A DNA stretch of 64,000 bases from VRUE01 sp963730315. Its GTDB lineage: Bacteria; Actinomycetota; Thermoleophilia; Solirubrobacterales; 70-9. The translations under genes and the position numbers were made by a program. The first letter of the stretch is position 1, and every line of letters starts with the position of its first letter. The notes under the pieces are model-generated. The model saw only the letters and a list, made by a program, of their open reading frames with translations, had not been told where the DNA came from and did not search any database. Location of the stretch: positions 1-64,000 of the forward strand of contig CAVSRD010000004.1 of assembly GCA_963730315.1 (NCBI GenBank). The letters run 5' to 3'. Of this stretch, positions 22,581 to 31,992 are shown one piece after another.

Positions 22581-23984
22581 TCAGTCGGCGGCGGGGACGC
22601 CGCCGGCGACGACGTTGACGAAGTTCTCCAGGTGGCGGGTCGTCCAGCACTCGAAGGCGCCGTCGCACCAGCGCTCGTAGGCGGCCATCACCGAGTCGCC
22701 GTAGTTCCAGTAGAGGCGCGGCTCGGGGTTGAGCCAGAAGAGGCGACCGGCCCGCTCGGCCACCTGGGCGAAGACCTCGGCGTGCGGCTCGCGGCCGTTG
22801 GTGCGGGCGTCGCCGAGCACGATCACGGTCGAGCGAGGGTCGAGGTCGTCGGAGATCTCGCTCAGGAACTCGAGCCAGACGCGCCCGTAGTCGGTGTAGC
22901 CCGAGACGTCGGCAACGCCGCCCTCGCTGGAGATCCGCTGGGCGATCTGGCGGAAGTCGCGCTCCTGTTCGAAGACCTCGGTCACCTCGGAGATCCGCTC
23001 GATGAAGACGAAGCTGCGCAGTTTGCGGAACGAGTCGTGGAGGGCGTGCAGCACCGAGAGGAAGAAGACGCTGGCCGAGGTGACCGAGGTGGAGACGTCG
23101 CAGAGCACGTAGATCTCCGGCCGGCGCGGTCGCTTCGGGCGGTGGCGCAGGCGCAGCGGCACGCCGCCAGTCTCCAGCGAGGCCCGCATGGTGCGCCGCA
23201 CGTCTACCGTCTGTCCCTTGCGGCGCCCCCGCTGCTCGTGGCCGAGCGTCGCCAGGCGCCGCTTCATCTGCGAGACGGCGCGGTGCACGGCCGCGAGGTC
23301 CTGGGTGGGACTGGTCGGCAGGGCGCGGTCCAGCTCGGCCAGCGGTCGCGACGGCGGCAGGGTCTCGGTGCGCTCGATCAGGTCGCGTTCCAGCTCGCGG
23401 CGCAGGTGGCGCTCGAAGCGGTTGAGCTGGTCGCGGTCGATCGGCGGCAGCTCGCCGGCGCCGTCCTCGGCTCCCTGCTGCGTACCGGCCGAGAGCTCCA
23501 GGGTGCGGCGGATCCGCTGCACGTCGACCCCGACCACGCCGGAGCCCTCGCCGCGGCGGCCGAAGGCGGCGATCGCCAGCCGCGCCAGGTCGCGCATCTC
23601 GGCGTCGTCGCCGGCGGCGATCGCCTCGCGAACCTGCTCGCGCAGCTCGTCGAGGTCGAGCCGCTCGCCCCCCTCCTGGGATTGGCCCTCCTCGCCGATC
23701 CCCCGCTCGATCGCCTCGGTCTCGGCGGCGCGGAAGAACCAGCGCTCGAACAGCAGCTCGAACAGCCTGCGGTCCTCCTGGGACTTGGCGATCGTCGCCG
23801 CGAGTGCCTCGCGGAAGTCGTCCTGCGAGGTCCAGGGCACCTCGTCCAGTGCCGCGAAGGCGTCGAGGATCTCCGAGGTGCCGACCGCGACCCCCTCCTC
23901 GCGCAGCTCCTCGCAGAAGCCGAGCAGCTTCGCGGCAAGGCCGGGGGGCCCGGCCTCAGGCTTGGGGCCGTATGGCGTCGGCAA
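22581..23984 (-). CDS. VWA-domain CoxE-like protein
   Basis: A 467-residue protein. The N-terminal half is helical and acidic; the C-terminal half is a CoxE-type von Willebrand A domain with an intact MIDAS: DVSTS, GYTDYG and LGDARTN. Proteins of this type act with a MoxR AAA+ ATPase as a metal-dependent chaperone pair that matures or remodels an enzyme. TTG 23984 overlaps the end of the MoxR gene by 29 bp, so the two are translationally linked. The client is not evident from the neighbours. Confidence 0.88.
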   Translation of the reverse strand: MPTPYGPKPEAGPPGLAAKLLGFCEELREEGVAVGTSEILDAFAALDEVPWTSQDDFREALAATIAKSQEDRRLFELLFERWFFRAAETEAIERGIGEEGQSQEGGERLDLDELREQVREAIAAGDDAEMRDLARLAIAAFGRRGEGSGVVGVDVQRIRRTLELSAGTQQGAEDGAGELPPIDRDQLNRFERHLRRELERDLIERTETLPPSRPLAELDRALPTSPTQDLAAVHRAVSQMKRRLATLGHEQRGRRKGQTVDVRRTMRASLETGGVPLRLRHRPKRPRRPEIYVLCDVSTSVTSASVFFLSVLHALHDSFRKLRSFVFIERISEVTEVFEQERDFRQIAQRISSEGGVADVSGYTDYGRVWLEFLSEISDDLDPRSTVIVLGDARTNGREPHAEVFAQVAERAGRLFWLNPEPRLYWNYGDSVMAAYERWCDGAFECWTTRHLENFVNVVAGGVPAAD

Positions 23985-24849
23985 GCTTCACCCCGACCCG
24001 CTCGGCGACAACGTCGATGTCGGTGCGGTGCTTGACGATGATCGACATCGATCGCTCGAAGGTCTCGCGGTCGATGTCCTCCGCGCCCATCAAGAGCAGG
24101 GTCCGCGCCCAGTCGATCGACTCGGCGATCGACGGCGGCTTCTTCAGGTCGAGCGCCCGCACCATCTGAACCACCTCGACCAGGCGTCGGGCGAGCGCCT
24201 CCGGCAGCTCCGGCGCATGCAGGCGGACGATCTCCATCTCGCGCTCCAGCTCGGGGTAGTCGAGCCAGAGGTACAGGCAGCGCCGCTTCAGCGCCTCGGT
24301 CAGCTCGCGCGAGTTGTTCGAGGTGAGGACCACGATCGGCATCGTCGTCGCCGCGACCTGCCCCAGCTCGGGGATCGTGATCTGGAAGTCGGAGAGCAGC
24401 TCGAGCAGCATCGCCTCGAACTCCTGGTCGGTCTTGTCGATCTCGTCGATCAGCAGCACCACCGGCTCGGGGCTGGCGATCGCCTGCATCAGCGGTCGCT
24501 CCAGCAGGAACTCCTCGCTGAATATGTCGCCGTGCACCTCCTCCCATCCCGACTCGCCGCCGGCCTGGATCCGCAGAAGCTGCTTGCGGTAGTTCCACTC
24601 GTACAGCGCCTTCGCCTCGTCGAGGCCCTCGTAGCACTGCAGGCGGATCAGCTCGCGCTCGCTGGCCCGGGCCAGCGCCTTGGCCAGCTCGGTCTTGCCG
24701 ACCCCAGCCGGGCCCTCGACGAGGATCGGCTTGCCGAGCCGCTGCGCGAGGAAGGAGACGAGCGCGGCCGGCTCGTCGGCGAGGTAGTTCGCCTGGGCCA
24801 GCGCCTCCTTGGCTTCTGCGACGGAACCGGGTTGCGGGGCTGCGGCCAT
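23956..24849 (-). CDS. MoxR-family AAA+ ATPase
   Basis: A 297-residue ATPase with Walker A GPAGVGKTE, Walker B VVLLIDEIDK, sensor 1 LTSNNSRELTEALKRRCLY, and the MoxR insert QCYEGLDEAKALYEWNYRKQ. It partners with the VWA protein encoded immediately downstream. ATG 24849 lies 9 nt after a TATCAT -10 and has no Shine-Dalgarno. The promoter region is only 25 bp and is shared with the divergent gene at 24875. Confidence 0.92.
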   Translation of the reverse strand: MAAAPQPGSVAEAKEALAQANYLADEPAALVSFLAQRLGKPILVEGPAGVGKTELAKALARASERELIRLQCYEGLDEAKALYEWNYRKQLLRIQAGGESGWEEVHGDIFSEEFLLERPLMQAIASPEPVVLLIDEIDKTDQEFEAMLLELLSDFQITIPELGQVAATTMPIVVLTSNNSRELTEALKRRCLYLWLDYPELEREMEIVRLHAPELPEALARRLVEVVQMVRALDLKKPPSIAESIDWARTLLLMGAEDIDRETFERSMSIIVKHRTDIDVVAERVGVKLADAIRPQA

Positions 24850-24874
24850 GGTGGGCCGATGATAATGCGCGCTC
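24850..24874. promoter_or_regulatory. 25-bp divergent promoter, both sides probably leaderless
   Basis: Minus strand: TATCAT (24864-24859), 9 nt, ATG 24849. Plus strand: GATAAT (24861-24866), 8 nt, GTG 24875. The hexamers overlap by four base pairs. Same spacing as 13056-13080. Confidence 0.6.
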
Positions 24875-25099
24875 GTGCCCGACTTCGCCTTCTTGCTGGC
24901 TGCGTTGCTGCCGCACAGCGCTACCCCGTACCTGCTCCTGATCGCCTTCGGGTTCGCCTCCGGCATCCTCGGGCACCTGAGCGGGTCGCGCTGGCTGGTC
25001 GCGATCGGTGTGATCCTGGTCGCCCTCGGCGCCTTCCTCTTCCCGCTGGCGCTCAATCTGAGCGAAAGCAGCCCACCGCAGATCGAGAACCGCCGTTGA
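24875..25099 (+). CDS. Small membrane protein of unknown function
   Basis: 74 residues with two or three hydrophobic stretches (AFLLAALLPHS; YLLLIAFGFASGILGHL; WLVAIGVILVALGAFLFPLAL) and a short polar tail. No family recognised. Expression from the GATAAT promoter it shares with the MoxR gene supports it as real. It ends 54 bp before the lipoprotein gene. Confidence 0.6.
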   Translation: MPDFAFLLAALLPHSATPYLLLIAFGFASGILGHLSGSRWLVAIGVILVALGAFLFPLALNLSESSPPQIENRR

Positions 25100-25153
25100 G
25101 CCGGCGTTAGCCTTACCATCCTGCATCCGATCCAACCCAGGAGGCCCACCGCT

Positions 25154-26173
25154 TTGAGCCGACTTCGATTCCCCCTCACCTTCGCCACCCTGTTTGCCCT
25201 GGCAGCCGCCTTCGCCGCCTGCGGCGGCAGCAGCAGCGACAAGAGCGGCGAGGATCCGCAACAGGTCGTCGACGAAGCCACCCTGCGCGGCGTCGACAGC
25301 GGCCGGCTCGACCTCTCGCTCGGCATCAAAGCCGCGGGCAAGCGAGGCGGTAACGTCGACGTCAGCCTCTCCGGTCCCTTCCAGGGCGGCGGCAAGGGCA
25401 AGTTCCCCCAGCTCGACATGACCGCCAAGGTGAGCGGCAAGGTCAACGGGGGGGACGTCAAGTTCGACGGCGGCCTGACGCTGCTTCCCAACAGCGCCTA
25501 CGTCGAATACGAAGGGACCGAGTACGAAGTCGACCCGACCACCTACAGCTTCGTCGAGTCGGCGCTCAAGCAGGCTCAGCGGCAGGGCGGCGGGGAAGGC
25601 GAATCGCCCGGGGTGACCGCCTGCCAGGAAGAAGCCGGCAAGCTGAAGGTCGCCGACTTCGTCGACAACCTCAGCAACGAAGGCAGCGCCGACGTCGGCG
25701 GGACGACCACCACCGAGGTGAGCGGCGACCTCAACGTCGCAGGGGCGATCGACGCGGTTGTCGAACTGGCCGAAGGTCCGGCCTGCGGCGCCCAGCTTGG
25801 CGCTGCCGGCGCCCTCCCCTCGAAGTCCGAAATCGCCAAGGCGAAGAACGAGGTGAAGAGCGCTGTGAAGACCGCTCACGCCGACGTCTACGTCGGCGAC
25901 GACAACATCGTGCGGCGGATTTCCGCGCAGCTGAAGATCGAACCGAAGAAGAGCGGCAGCGGCCCCAAGAGCATCGAAATCGATTTCGACCTGAAGCTGA
26001 CCCAGGTCAACGAAGAACGCCAGATCTCGGCGCCCGGCAACGCCAAGCCGCTCAATGACCTCTTCCTGAAGCTCGGCGTCAACCCGATCGAACTGCTCGG
26101 CCTGCTGAACGGCGAAGGCGGCGAAGAAGGGCTCGGCGAACTGCTCGAAGGGTTGGGCGAAGCCAGGCGTTGA
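25154..26173 (+). CDS. Secreted lipoprotein with a LppX/LolA-like beta fold (unknown ligand)
   Basis: A 339-residue lipoprotein (signal ending AFAACGG) followed by a Ser/Gly/Asp linker and a beta-rich domain with alternating polar strands (GRLDLSLGIKAAG, NVDVSLSGPF, LDMTAKVSGKVNGGDVKFDG). The pattern resembles the actinobacterial LppX/LprG group that carries lipids, but the match is weak. Two Cys (TACQEE, GPACGA) may form a disulfide. TTG 25154 is supported by AGGAGG 9 nt upstream. Its stop overlaps the antiporter start (TTGA). Confidence 0.75.
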   Translation: MSRLRFPLTFATLFALAAAFAACGGSSSDKSGEDPQQVVDEATLRGVDSGRLDLSLGIKAAGKRGGNVDVSLSGPFQGGGKGKFPQLDMTAKVSGKVNGGDVKFDGGLTLLPNSAYVEYEGTEYEVDPTTYSFVESALKQAQRQGGGEGESPGVTACQEEAGKLKVADFVDNLSNEGSADVGGTTTTEVSGDLNVAGAIDAVVELAEGPACGAQLGAAGALPSKSEIAKAKNEVKSAVKTAHADVYVGDDNIVRRISAQLKIEPKKSGSGPKSIEIDFDLKLTQVNEERQISAPGNAKPLNDLFLKLGVNPIELLGLLNGEGGEEGLGELLEGLGEARR

Positions 26174-27171
26174 GCCTCCTCCTGCTGGTCGTCAGCTTCG
26201 CGGTCATCCTCGCCGGGGCGCTGCTGTTCACCAATGCGGTCGAGTGGATGGGCCACCGACTCGAGCTGGGGGAAGGCGCCGTCGGCAGCGTCCTCGCCGC
26301 GGTCGGGACGGCGATGCCTGAGACGCTGATCGCGATCGTCGCCCTGATCGGCGGCGCCAGCGGTGCCGACCAGGTTGCGATCGGGGCGATCGTCGGCGCT
26401 CCCTTCCTTCTCGGCACGCTGGCGATGGGCCTGGTCGGCCTGTTCGCCTATCTCTACCGGAGGCGGCGCTCGCAGGGGCTGGAGCTGAACGCCCACGGAC
26501 CGACCCTGGAGCGCGACCTGCTCTTCTTCGGCGTCTTCTTCCTGCTCTCGCTGGCGCTCGCCTGGGGGCCGCCGGCCGGTCTGCGGATCGCGGTCGGGGT
26601 GCTCGTCCTCGGCGCCTACCCCCTCTACATCCGCCGCACGCTGCGGGCCGGCGGCGAGGTGCAGGAGCACTCGACCCTCGAGCCGCTGGTCTTCGAGCGG
26701 CGCAGCGAGCACCGCATGCGGCCCAGCCTGGTGCTCGCGGCGATTCAGCTCCTGGTCGGCCTGGGGGCGATGGTCGGCGGGGCCCACCTGTTCGTCGAGG
26801 AGCTGCTCGACATCGCCGAAGAGCTCGGCGTCGAGGCTGTCGTGCTCGCCCTGATCCTCGCCCCGCTGGCGACCGAGCTGCCCGAGAAGGTGAACAGCTT
26901 CTTCTGGGTGCGGGAGGGCAAGGACGCGCTGGCGCTCGGCAACATCACCGGCGCGATGGTCTTCCAGTCGACGATCCCATTCGGGATCGGCCTGATCTTC
27001 ACCGACTGGCAGCTGAGCGCCAACGCCGCGCTCTCGATCGTCCTCGGCCTCGCCGGCGGCCTGCTCGCCTACCTGGCTCTGCGGCGCCGCGGCCGCTTCG
27101 AGCTGCCCGCCGTGCTCGGCTGGTTCGGCCTCTACCTGGCCTTCATCGTGGTCGTGGTCGTCACCGCCTGA
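26170..27171 (+). CDS. Sodium/calcium exchanger-family (CaCA/YrbG-like) antiporter
   Basis: A 333-residue membrane protein with the two inverted halves of the CaCA superfamily. AVGTAMPETLIAIVAL carries the first alpha-repeat acidic residue and LAPLATELPEKVNSFF the second. About ten spans, with a charged cytoplasmic loop (YRRRRSQGLELNAHG). It exchanges Ca2+ or another cation for Na+ or H+; the ion is not readable. TTG 26170 overlaps the lipoprotein stop, so translation is coupled. Confidence 0.87.
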   Translation: MSLLLLVVSFAVILAGALLFTNAVEWMGHRLELGEGAVGSVLAAVGTAMPETLIAIVALIGGASGADQVAIGAIVGAPFLLGTLAMGLVGLFAYLYRRRRSQGLELNAHGPTLERDLLFFGVFFLLSLALAWGPPAGLRIAVGVLVLGAYPLYIRRTLRAGGEVQEHSTLEPLVFERRSEHRMRPSLVLAAIQLLVGLGAMVGGAHLFVEELLDIAEELGVEAVVLALILAPLATELPEKVNSFFWVREGKDALALGNITGAMVFQSTIPFGIGLIFTDWQLSANAALSIVLGLAGGLLAYLALRRRGRFELPAVLGWFGLYLAFIVVVVVTA

Positions 27172-27273
27172 GCAGCGGTGGCGACATCGTCCCGCTGTCG
27201 ACGTCTGAGTCGGATAGCGATTCAGATGCCTGCCGCGCGCTCCGCGGCTTCCGGGTGGTGGGGTCGCGAACGC
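27172..27273. terminator. Convergent gap with a hairpin
   Basis: The 102-bp gap between the antiporter and peroxiredoxin genes contains TCTGA-G-TCG (27206-27214) facing CGA-T-TCAGA (27220-27228), a hairpin with one mismatch. It may terminate one or both genes. No gene seen. Confidence 0.4.
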
Positions 27274-27744
27274 TCAGGCCCCGGCCAGCTCTGCGAGCGC
27301 CTCGAGCACGACTTCGTCGTGAGTCTTCGGCGAGACCTTCGGGAAGACCTTGGCGATCTTGCCGGCGGGGTCGATCAGGAAGGTGGCGCGCTGCACGCCC
27401 CAGTACTTCTTCCCGTACATCGACTTCTCCGCCCAGGTTCCGTAGGCCTCGGCGACGGCGTGGTCGGCGTCGGCCAGCAGCGTGAAGTCGAGGTCGAACT
27501 TGTCGGCGAACTTCTTGACGTCGGCGACCTCGTCGGGGGAGACGCCGATCACCCGGGCACTGGCCGCCTCGTAGTCGCCGCCGTGGTCGCGGACGCCGCA
27601 GGCTTGGGCGGTACAGCCAGGCGTGTCGGCACGCGGGTAGAAATAGAGGACGACGGTCCGGCCGCGCAGACCGGAGAGCGTCAGCTCCTCGCCGTCCTGG
27701 TCGGGCAGGGTGAAGTCGGGTGCCGCTCCGCCGGCCTCGAGCAT
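27274..27744 (-). CDS. bcp: Bcp/PrxQ-type peroxiredoxin
   Basis: A 156-residue thiol peroxidase: APDFTLPDQDGEELTLS, VVLYFYPRADTPGCTAQACG (peroxidatic Cys in TPGCT, second Cys five residues on), VIGVSPD and GVQRATFLIDPAGKIAKVF. It reduces H2O2 and organic hydroperoxides with thioredoxin. It follows the acidic hypothetical gene by 8 bp and is probably co-transcribed with it. Confidence 0.93.
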   Translation of the reverse strand: MLEAGGAAPDFTLPDQDGEELTLSGLRGRTVVLYFYPRADTPGCTAQACGVRDHGGDYEAASARVIGVSPDEVADVKKFADKFDLDFTLLADADHAVAEAYGTWAEKSMYGKKYWGVQRATFLIDPAGKIAKVFPKVSPKTHDEVVLEALAELAGA

Positions 27745-27752
27745 CGGCTCGG

Positions 27753-28088
27753 TCAGTCCTCGCGGCCCGGGTCCTGGCCGCTCTCGTCCTCGTCGAGCTC
27801 CTCGTCGCCCTGCTCGAGCGCCGTCTCGGAGACCGAACCGGCCGACCCAGGGTGGTAGTGGGTCTGGAACTCCTCGAGCGCCCGGTCGCGGCGGTCCTCG
27901 TCCACCGGGACGTCGTCGGAGATGCGCACCCAGTCCGCCCCCTCGTAGTCCTCCATGTTGAAGACCTCCTGGTCGAGCGAGGTCGAGTCGTCGACCACGA
28001 CCAGCACCTCGGTCTGCGGGTTGAAGTAGGTGCCCGGCTGCATGAGCAGCTCCTCGACCTCGAAGAGGTTGTCCGGGTTGGCGGCCAT
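27753..28088 (-). CDS. Acidic hypothetical protein
   Basis: 111 residues, strongly acidic at the C-terminus (EQGDEELDEDESGQDPGRED). The middle NPQTEVLVVVDDSTSLDQEV with FNMEDYEGADWVRISDDVP looks like a compact beta domain. No family recognised. ATG 28088 follows TAGGAT by 8 nt. It precedes the peroxiredoxin gene by 8 bp, so a redox link is possible but unsupported. Confidence 0.65.
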   Translation of the reverse strand: MAANPDNLFEVEELLMQPGTYFNPQTEVLVVVDDSTSLDQEVFNMEDYEGADWVRISDDVPVDEDRRDRALEEFQTHYHPGSAGSVSETALEQGDEELDEDESGQDPGRED

Positions 28089-28102
28089 CGGAGCCGATCC
28101 TA
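28089..28102 (-). promoter_or_regulatory. Probable leaderless promoter (-10 TAGGAT)
   Basis: TAGGAT (28102-28097) on the minus strand, 8 nt, then ATG 28088. The TAG is also the stop codon of the upstream gene. Confidence 0.5.
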
Positions 28103-28558
28103 CAAATCCGCGAGCTGGCGCTCGGTCTCCCTCTCCACGTCGAGCGGCTCCTCGCCGCGCCGCATCCGCCGTTCGTTGCGGGCGACGACGAGCTGGCGGA
28201 CCTCCTCGCGCAGCTTCTCGTCGACGGTGGGGCCCGCCGCCCCGGGCGAGTCGAGCAGGCGCGCTATCTCGGCCTCGATGTCGAGCGGCGCCTCGCCGCG
28301 GCGTTGACGCCGGTAGGACTTCGCCTCCAGCATCTGTCGCGCCTCGAGTTCCTGGAGCTTGCGGTCGACCGGCGGCTGCGGCTGCGTCATCCGGGTCGGC
28401 GGCAGCTCCTGCTCGATCGCAAAGCGACCCTTGCCGACCCCGCGCCAGGCGGGCCCAGAGCGGGCGAAGGCCGTGGCCGCGATCGGCAGCGCGGCGAGGG
28501 TGATCGCCGCCAGCGCGTAGCCGCTCATGATTCCGATCGCAGCCGACAGCAGGGCCAT
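28100..28558 (-). CDS. Membrane-anchored protein with two copies of an RRGE-PLD-E motif
   Basis: 152 residues: an N-terminal membrane segment (GYALAAITLAALPIAATAFA), then a charged helical region. Two similar units occur, RQRRGEAPLDIEAEIARLL and RMRRGEEPLDVERETERQL, about 45 residues apart, each preceded by a helix. Short RRGE.PLD.E units are common in small actinobacterial proteins, but no function is known to me. ATG 28558 follows TACCCT by 7 nt. Confidence 0.65.
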   Translation of the reverse strand: MALLSAAIGIMSGYALAAITLAALPIAATAFARSGPAWRGVGKGRFAIEQELPPTRMTQPQPPVDRKLQELEARQMLEAKSYRRQRRGEAPLDIEAEIARLLDSPGAAGPTVDEKLREEVRQLVVARNERRMRRGEEPLDVERETERQLADL

Positions 28559-28571
28559 CGGTCAAAGGGTA
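28559..28571 (-). promoter_or_regulatory. Probable leaderless promoter (-10 TACCCT)
   Basis: TACCCT (28571-28566) on the minus strand, 7 nt, then ATG 28558. Confidence 0.5.
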
Positions 28572-28598
28572 GAGACCCCACGGGAAGCCCGTCATCCG

Positions 28599-28634
28599 CT
28601 AACCTTGAGGTTGGTTGACTGACCAGTCAGTCAA
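28599..28634 (+). promoter_or_regulatory. Acyl-CoA dehydrogenase promoter with a 20-bp TetR-type operator
   Basis: TAACCT (28599-28604) is a plausible -10. Immediately downstream, TTGACTGAC (28615-28623) and GTCAGTCAA (28626-28634) form a perfect 9-bp inverted repeat around CA. A shorter palindrome AACCT-TG-AGGTT spans 28600-28611. TGAC-GTCA palindromes of this size are typical TetR-family sites on beta-oxidation genes. The position suggests repression just after the transcription start. Confidence 0.7.
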
Positions 28635-28667
28635 TTGCTTCCTACCCGAGAAAAGGAGCTTCGAGCC

Positions 28668-29885
<1,218 letters not shown>

Positions 29886-29891
29886 CCCGGA

Positions 29892-31721
29892 TCAGGCGAC
29901 GCGGCTGCCCTGGCGGGCGGCCTTCTGGCGCTTCGTCTTGTCCAGCTCGACCTTGCGCAGACGCACCGACTCGGGCGTCACCTCGACGCACTCGTCGTCG
30001 CGCAGGAACTCCAGCGCGACTTCAAGCGAGAGCCGTTTCGGTGGCGAGAGGCGGACCAGGATGTCGGCGCTGGCGGCGCGGACATTGGTCTGGTGCTTCT
30101 CCTTGACCGCGTTGACGTCGAGGTCGTCGGAACGGGCGTTCTCGCCGACCACCATTCCCTCGTAGACCTCCTCGCCGGGGCCGACGAACAGCGTGCCTCG
30201 GTCCTGAAGGCTGAGCAGCGCGTAGCTGGCGCTGCTGCCGCGACGATCGGCGACCAGCGAGCCGGTGGGACGGGTGCGCAGCTCCCCCGCCCAGGGCTCC
30301 CAGCGGTCGAAGACGTGGTGCAGTAGCCCGGCGCCGCGCGTCTCGGTGAGGAACTCGGTGCGCAGCCCGATCAGCCCCCGCGCCGGCACCAGATAGTCCA
30401 TCCGCACCCAGCCGGTCGCGTGGTTGACCATCTGCTCGAGCCGGCCCTTGCGGCCGGCGAGCAGTTGGGTGACTGCGCCGACGTGCCCCTCGGGTACGTC
30501 GACCGAGAGGCGCTCGACCGGCTCGTGGGCCTTGCCCTCGATCTCGCGGACGATCACCCGCGGCTGGCCGGCGGTCAGCTCGAAGCCCTCGCGGCGCATC
30601 ATCTCCAGCAGGACGACGAGCTGCAGCTCGCCGCGGCCCTGCACCTCCCAGGCGTCGGGCCGCTCGGTCTCCAGGACCCGGATCGAGACGTTGCCGACCA
30701 ACTCCCCCTCGAGCCGCGAGCGGATCTGGCGCGCGGTCAGCTTGTCGCCCTCGGTTCCCGCCAGCGGCGAGGTGTTGATCCCGACGACGATCGAGAGAGA
30801 GGGCTCGTCGACCGTGATCACCGGCAGCGTACGGGGGTCGTCCGGGTCGGCCAGAGTCTCGCCGATCGTCACCTCGGGCAGCCCGGCGACCGCGAAGATC
30901 TCGCCCGGCCCGGCCTGCTCGGCCGGCACTCGGTCGAGCGCCTCGGTCACGTACAGCTCGCCGATCGTCGCTCGCTCGACGCTGCCGTCGGCTCGGCACC
31001 AGGCGATCGGCTGGCCGCTGTGGATCGTTCCGTGGCGCACCCTGCACAGCGCCAGGCGGCCCACGTAGGGGTCGGCGTCGAGGTTGGTGACGTGCGCCTG
31101 GAAGGGGTGCTCGGGGTCGTGCTCGGGGGCCGGGATCCGCTCCAGCATCAGGTCGAGCAGGGGGGAGAGGTCGCTCCCCTCGGCTCCTTCCTCCAGTGCC
31201 GCCCAGCCGGCCTTCGCGTTGGCGTAGACGATCGGGAAGTCGATCTGCTCGGAGTCGGCGTCCAGCTCGATGAACAGCTCGTAGACCTCCTCGACGACCT
31301 CGGCGATGCGGGCGTCGGGGCGGTCGACCTTGTTGACGACGAGGATCACCGGCAGCTTCGCCTCCAGCGCCTTGCGCAGGACGAAGCGCGTCTGGGGGAG
31401 CGGCCCCTCGGAGGCGTCGACGAGCAGCAGCGCCCCGTCGACCATGGTCAGGCCGCGCTCCACCTCGCCGCCGAAGTCGGCGTGCCCCGGCGTGTCGACG
31501 ATGTTCAGCTTGACCCCGGCGTGGTGGATCGCGGTGTTCTTGGCGAGGATCGTGATCCCCTTCTCGCGCTCCAGGTCCATCGAGTCCATCACCCGCTCGG
31601 CTACGTCCTGGCCCTGCCGGAAGGCGCCGGTCTGCCACAGCATCGCGTCGACCAGGGTCGTCTTGCCGTGGTCGACGTGGGCGATGATCGCGATGTTGCG
31701 GAGGTCGTCTCGGCTCTTCAT
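29892..31721 (-). CDS. typA: Ribosome-associated GTPase TypA/BipA
   Basis: A 609-residue translational GTPase. G1 AHVDHGKTT, the switch region REKGITI, G3 DTPGHADF, G4 NKVDRPDAR, then EF-G-like domains and the TypA C-terminal domain (PARGLIGLRTEFLTETRG, GSSASYALLSLQDRG, ALEFLRDDECVEVTPESVRLRK). It assists ribosome assembly and growth in the cold, which fits its position downstream of cspA. ATG 31721 gives MKSRDDLRN; ATG 31733 would add four residues but sits in the T-run of the cspA terminator. It converges with the acyl-CoA dehydrogenase gene, 6 bp away. Confidence 0.95.
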   Translation of the reverse strand: MKSRDDLRNIAIIAHVDHGKTTLVDAMLWQTGAFRQGQDVAERVMDSMDLEREKGITILAKNTAIHHAGVKLNIVDTPGHADFGGEVERGLTMVDGALLLVDASEGPLPQTRFVLRKALEAKLPVILVVNKVDRPDARIAEVVEEVYELFIELDADSEQIDFPIVYANAKAGWAALEEGAEGSDLSPLLDLMLERIPAPEHDPEHPFQAHVTNLDADPYVGRLALCRVRHGTIHSGQPIAWCRADGSVERATIGELYVTEALDRVPAEQAGPGEIFAVAGLPEVTIGETLADPDDPRTLPVITVDEPSLSIVVGINTSPLAGTEGDKLTARQIRSRLEGELVGNVSIRVLETERPDAWEVQGRGELQLVVLLEMMRREGFELTAGQPRVIVREIEGKAHEPVERLSVDVPEGHVGAVTQLLAGRKGRLEQMVNHATGWVRMDYLVPARGLIGLRTEFLTETRGAGLLHHVFDRWEPWAGELRTRPTGSLVADRRGSSASYALLSLQDRGTLFVGPGEEVYEGMVVGENARSDDLDVNAVKEKHQTNVRAASADILVRLSPPKRLSLEVALEFLRDDECVEVTPESVRLRKVELDKTKRQKAARQGSRVA

Positions 31722-31733
31722 GGCGGCGGGCAT

Positions 31734-31760
31734 AGAAAGAGGCCCGCCGGGGCGGGCCTC
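31734..31760 (-). terminator. Intrinsic terminator of cspA
   Basis: On the minus strand GAGGCCCGCC and GGCGGGCCTC (31760-31751 and 31748-31739) form a perfect 10-bp stem with a minimal 2-nt centre, followed by TTTCT. It lies between cspA and typA, so the short cspA mRNA should end before typA. Confidence 0.8.
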
Positions 31761-31785
31761 GGTCACTGCTTGGAGCGGTGCGCGA

Positions 31786-31992
31786 CTACGCGGTCTGCTG
31801 AACGCTCGCCGCGGCCGGGCCCTTGGGGCCTTCTTCGGACTCGTAGCTCACCTTGGCGCCCTCGGTCAGGGACTTGAAGCCCTCGCCGAGGATCGCGCTG
31901 TGGTGGACGAAGACGTCCTTCGAGCCGTCGTCGGGCGTGATGAACCCGTAGCCCTTGTCGTCGCTGAACCACTTGACAGTTCCAGTTGGCAT
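31786..31992 (-). CDS. cspA: CspA-family cold-shock protein
   Basis: A 68-residue single cold-shock domain that binds single-stranded nucleic acid and melts RNA structure. GTVKWFSDDKGYGFI contains RNP1 and VFVHHSAI is RNP2. ATG 31992 follows GGAGG by 6 nt. Its gap to the divergent YHYH gene is over 200 bp, compatible with the long 5' leader usual for cold-shock genes. An intrinsic terminator follows. Confidence 0.96.
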   Translation of the reverse strand: MPTGTVKWFSDDKGYGFITPDDGSKDVFVHHSAILGEGFKSLTEGAKVSYESEEGPKGPAAASVQQTA

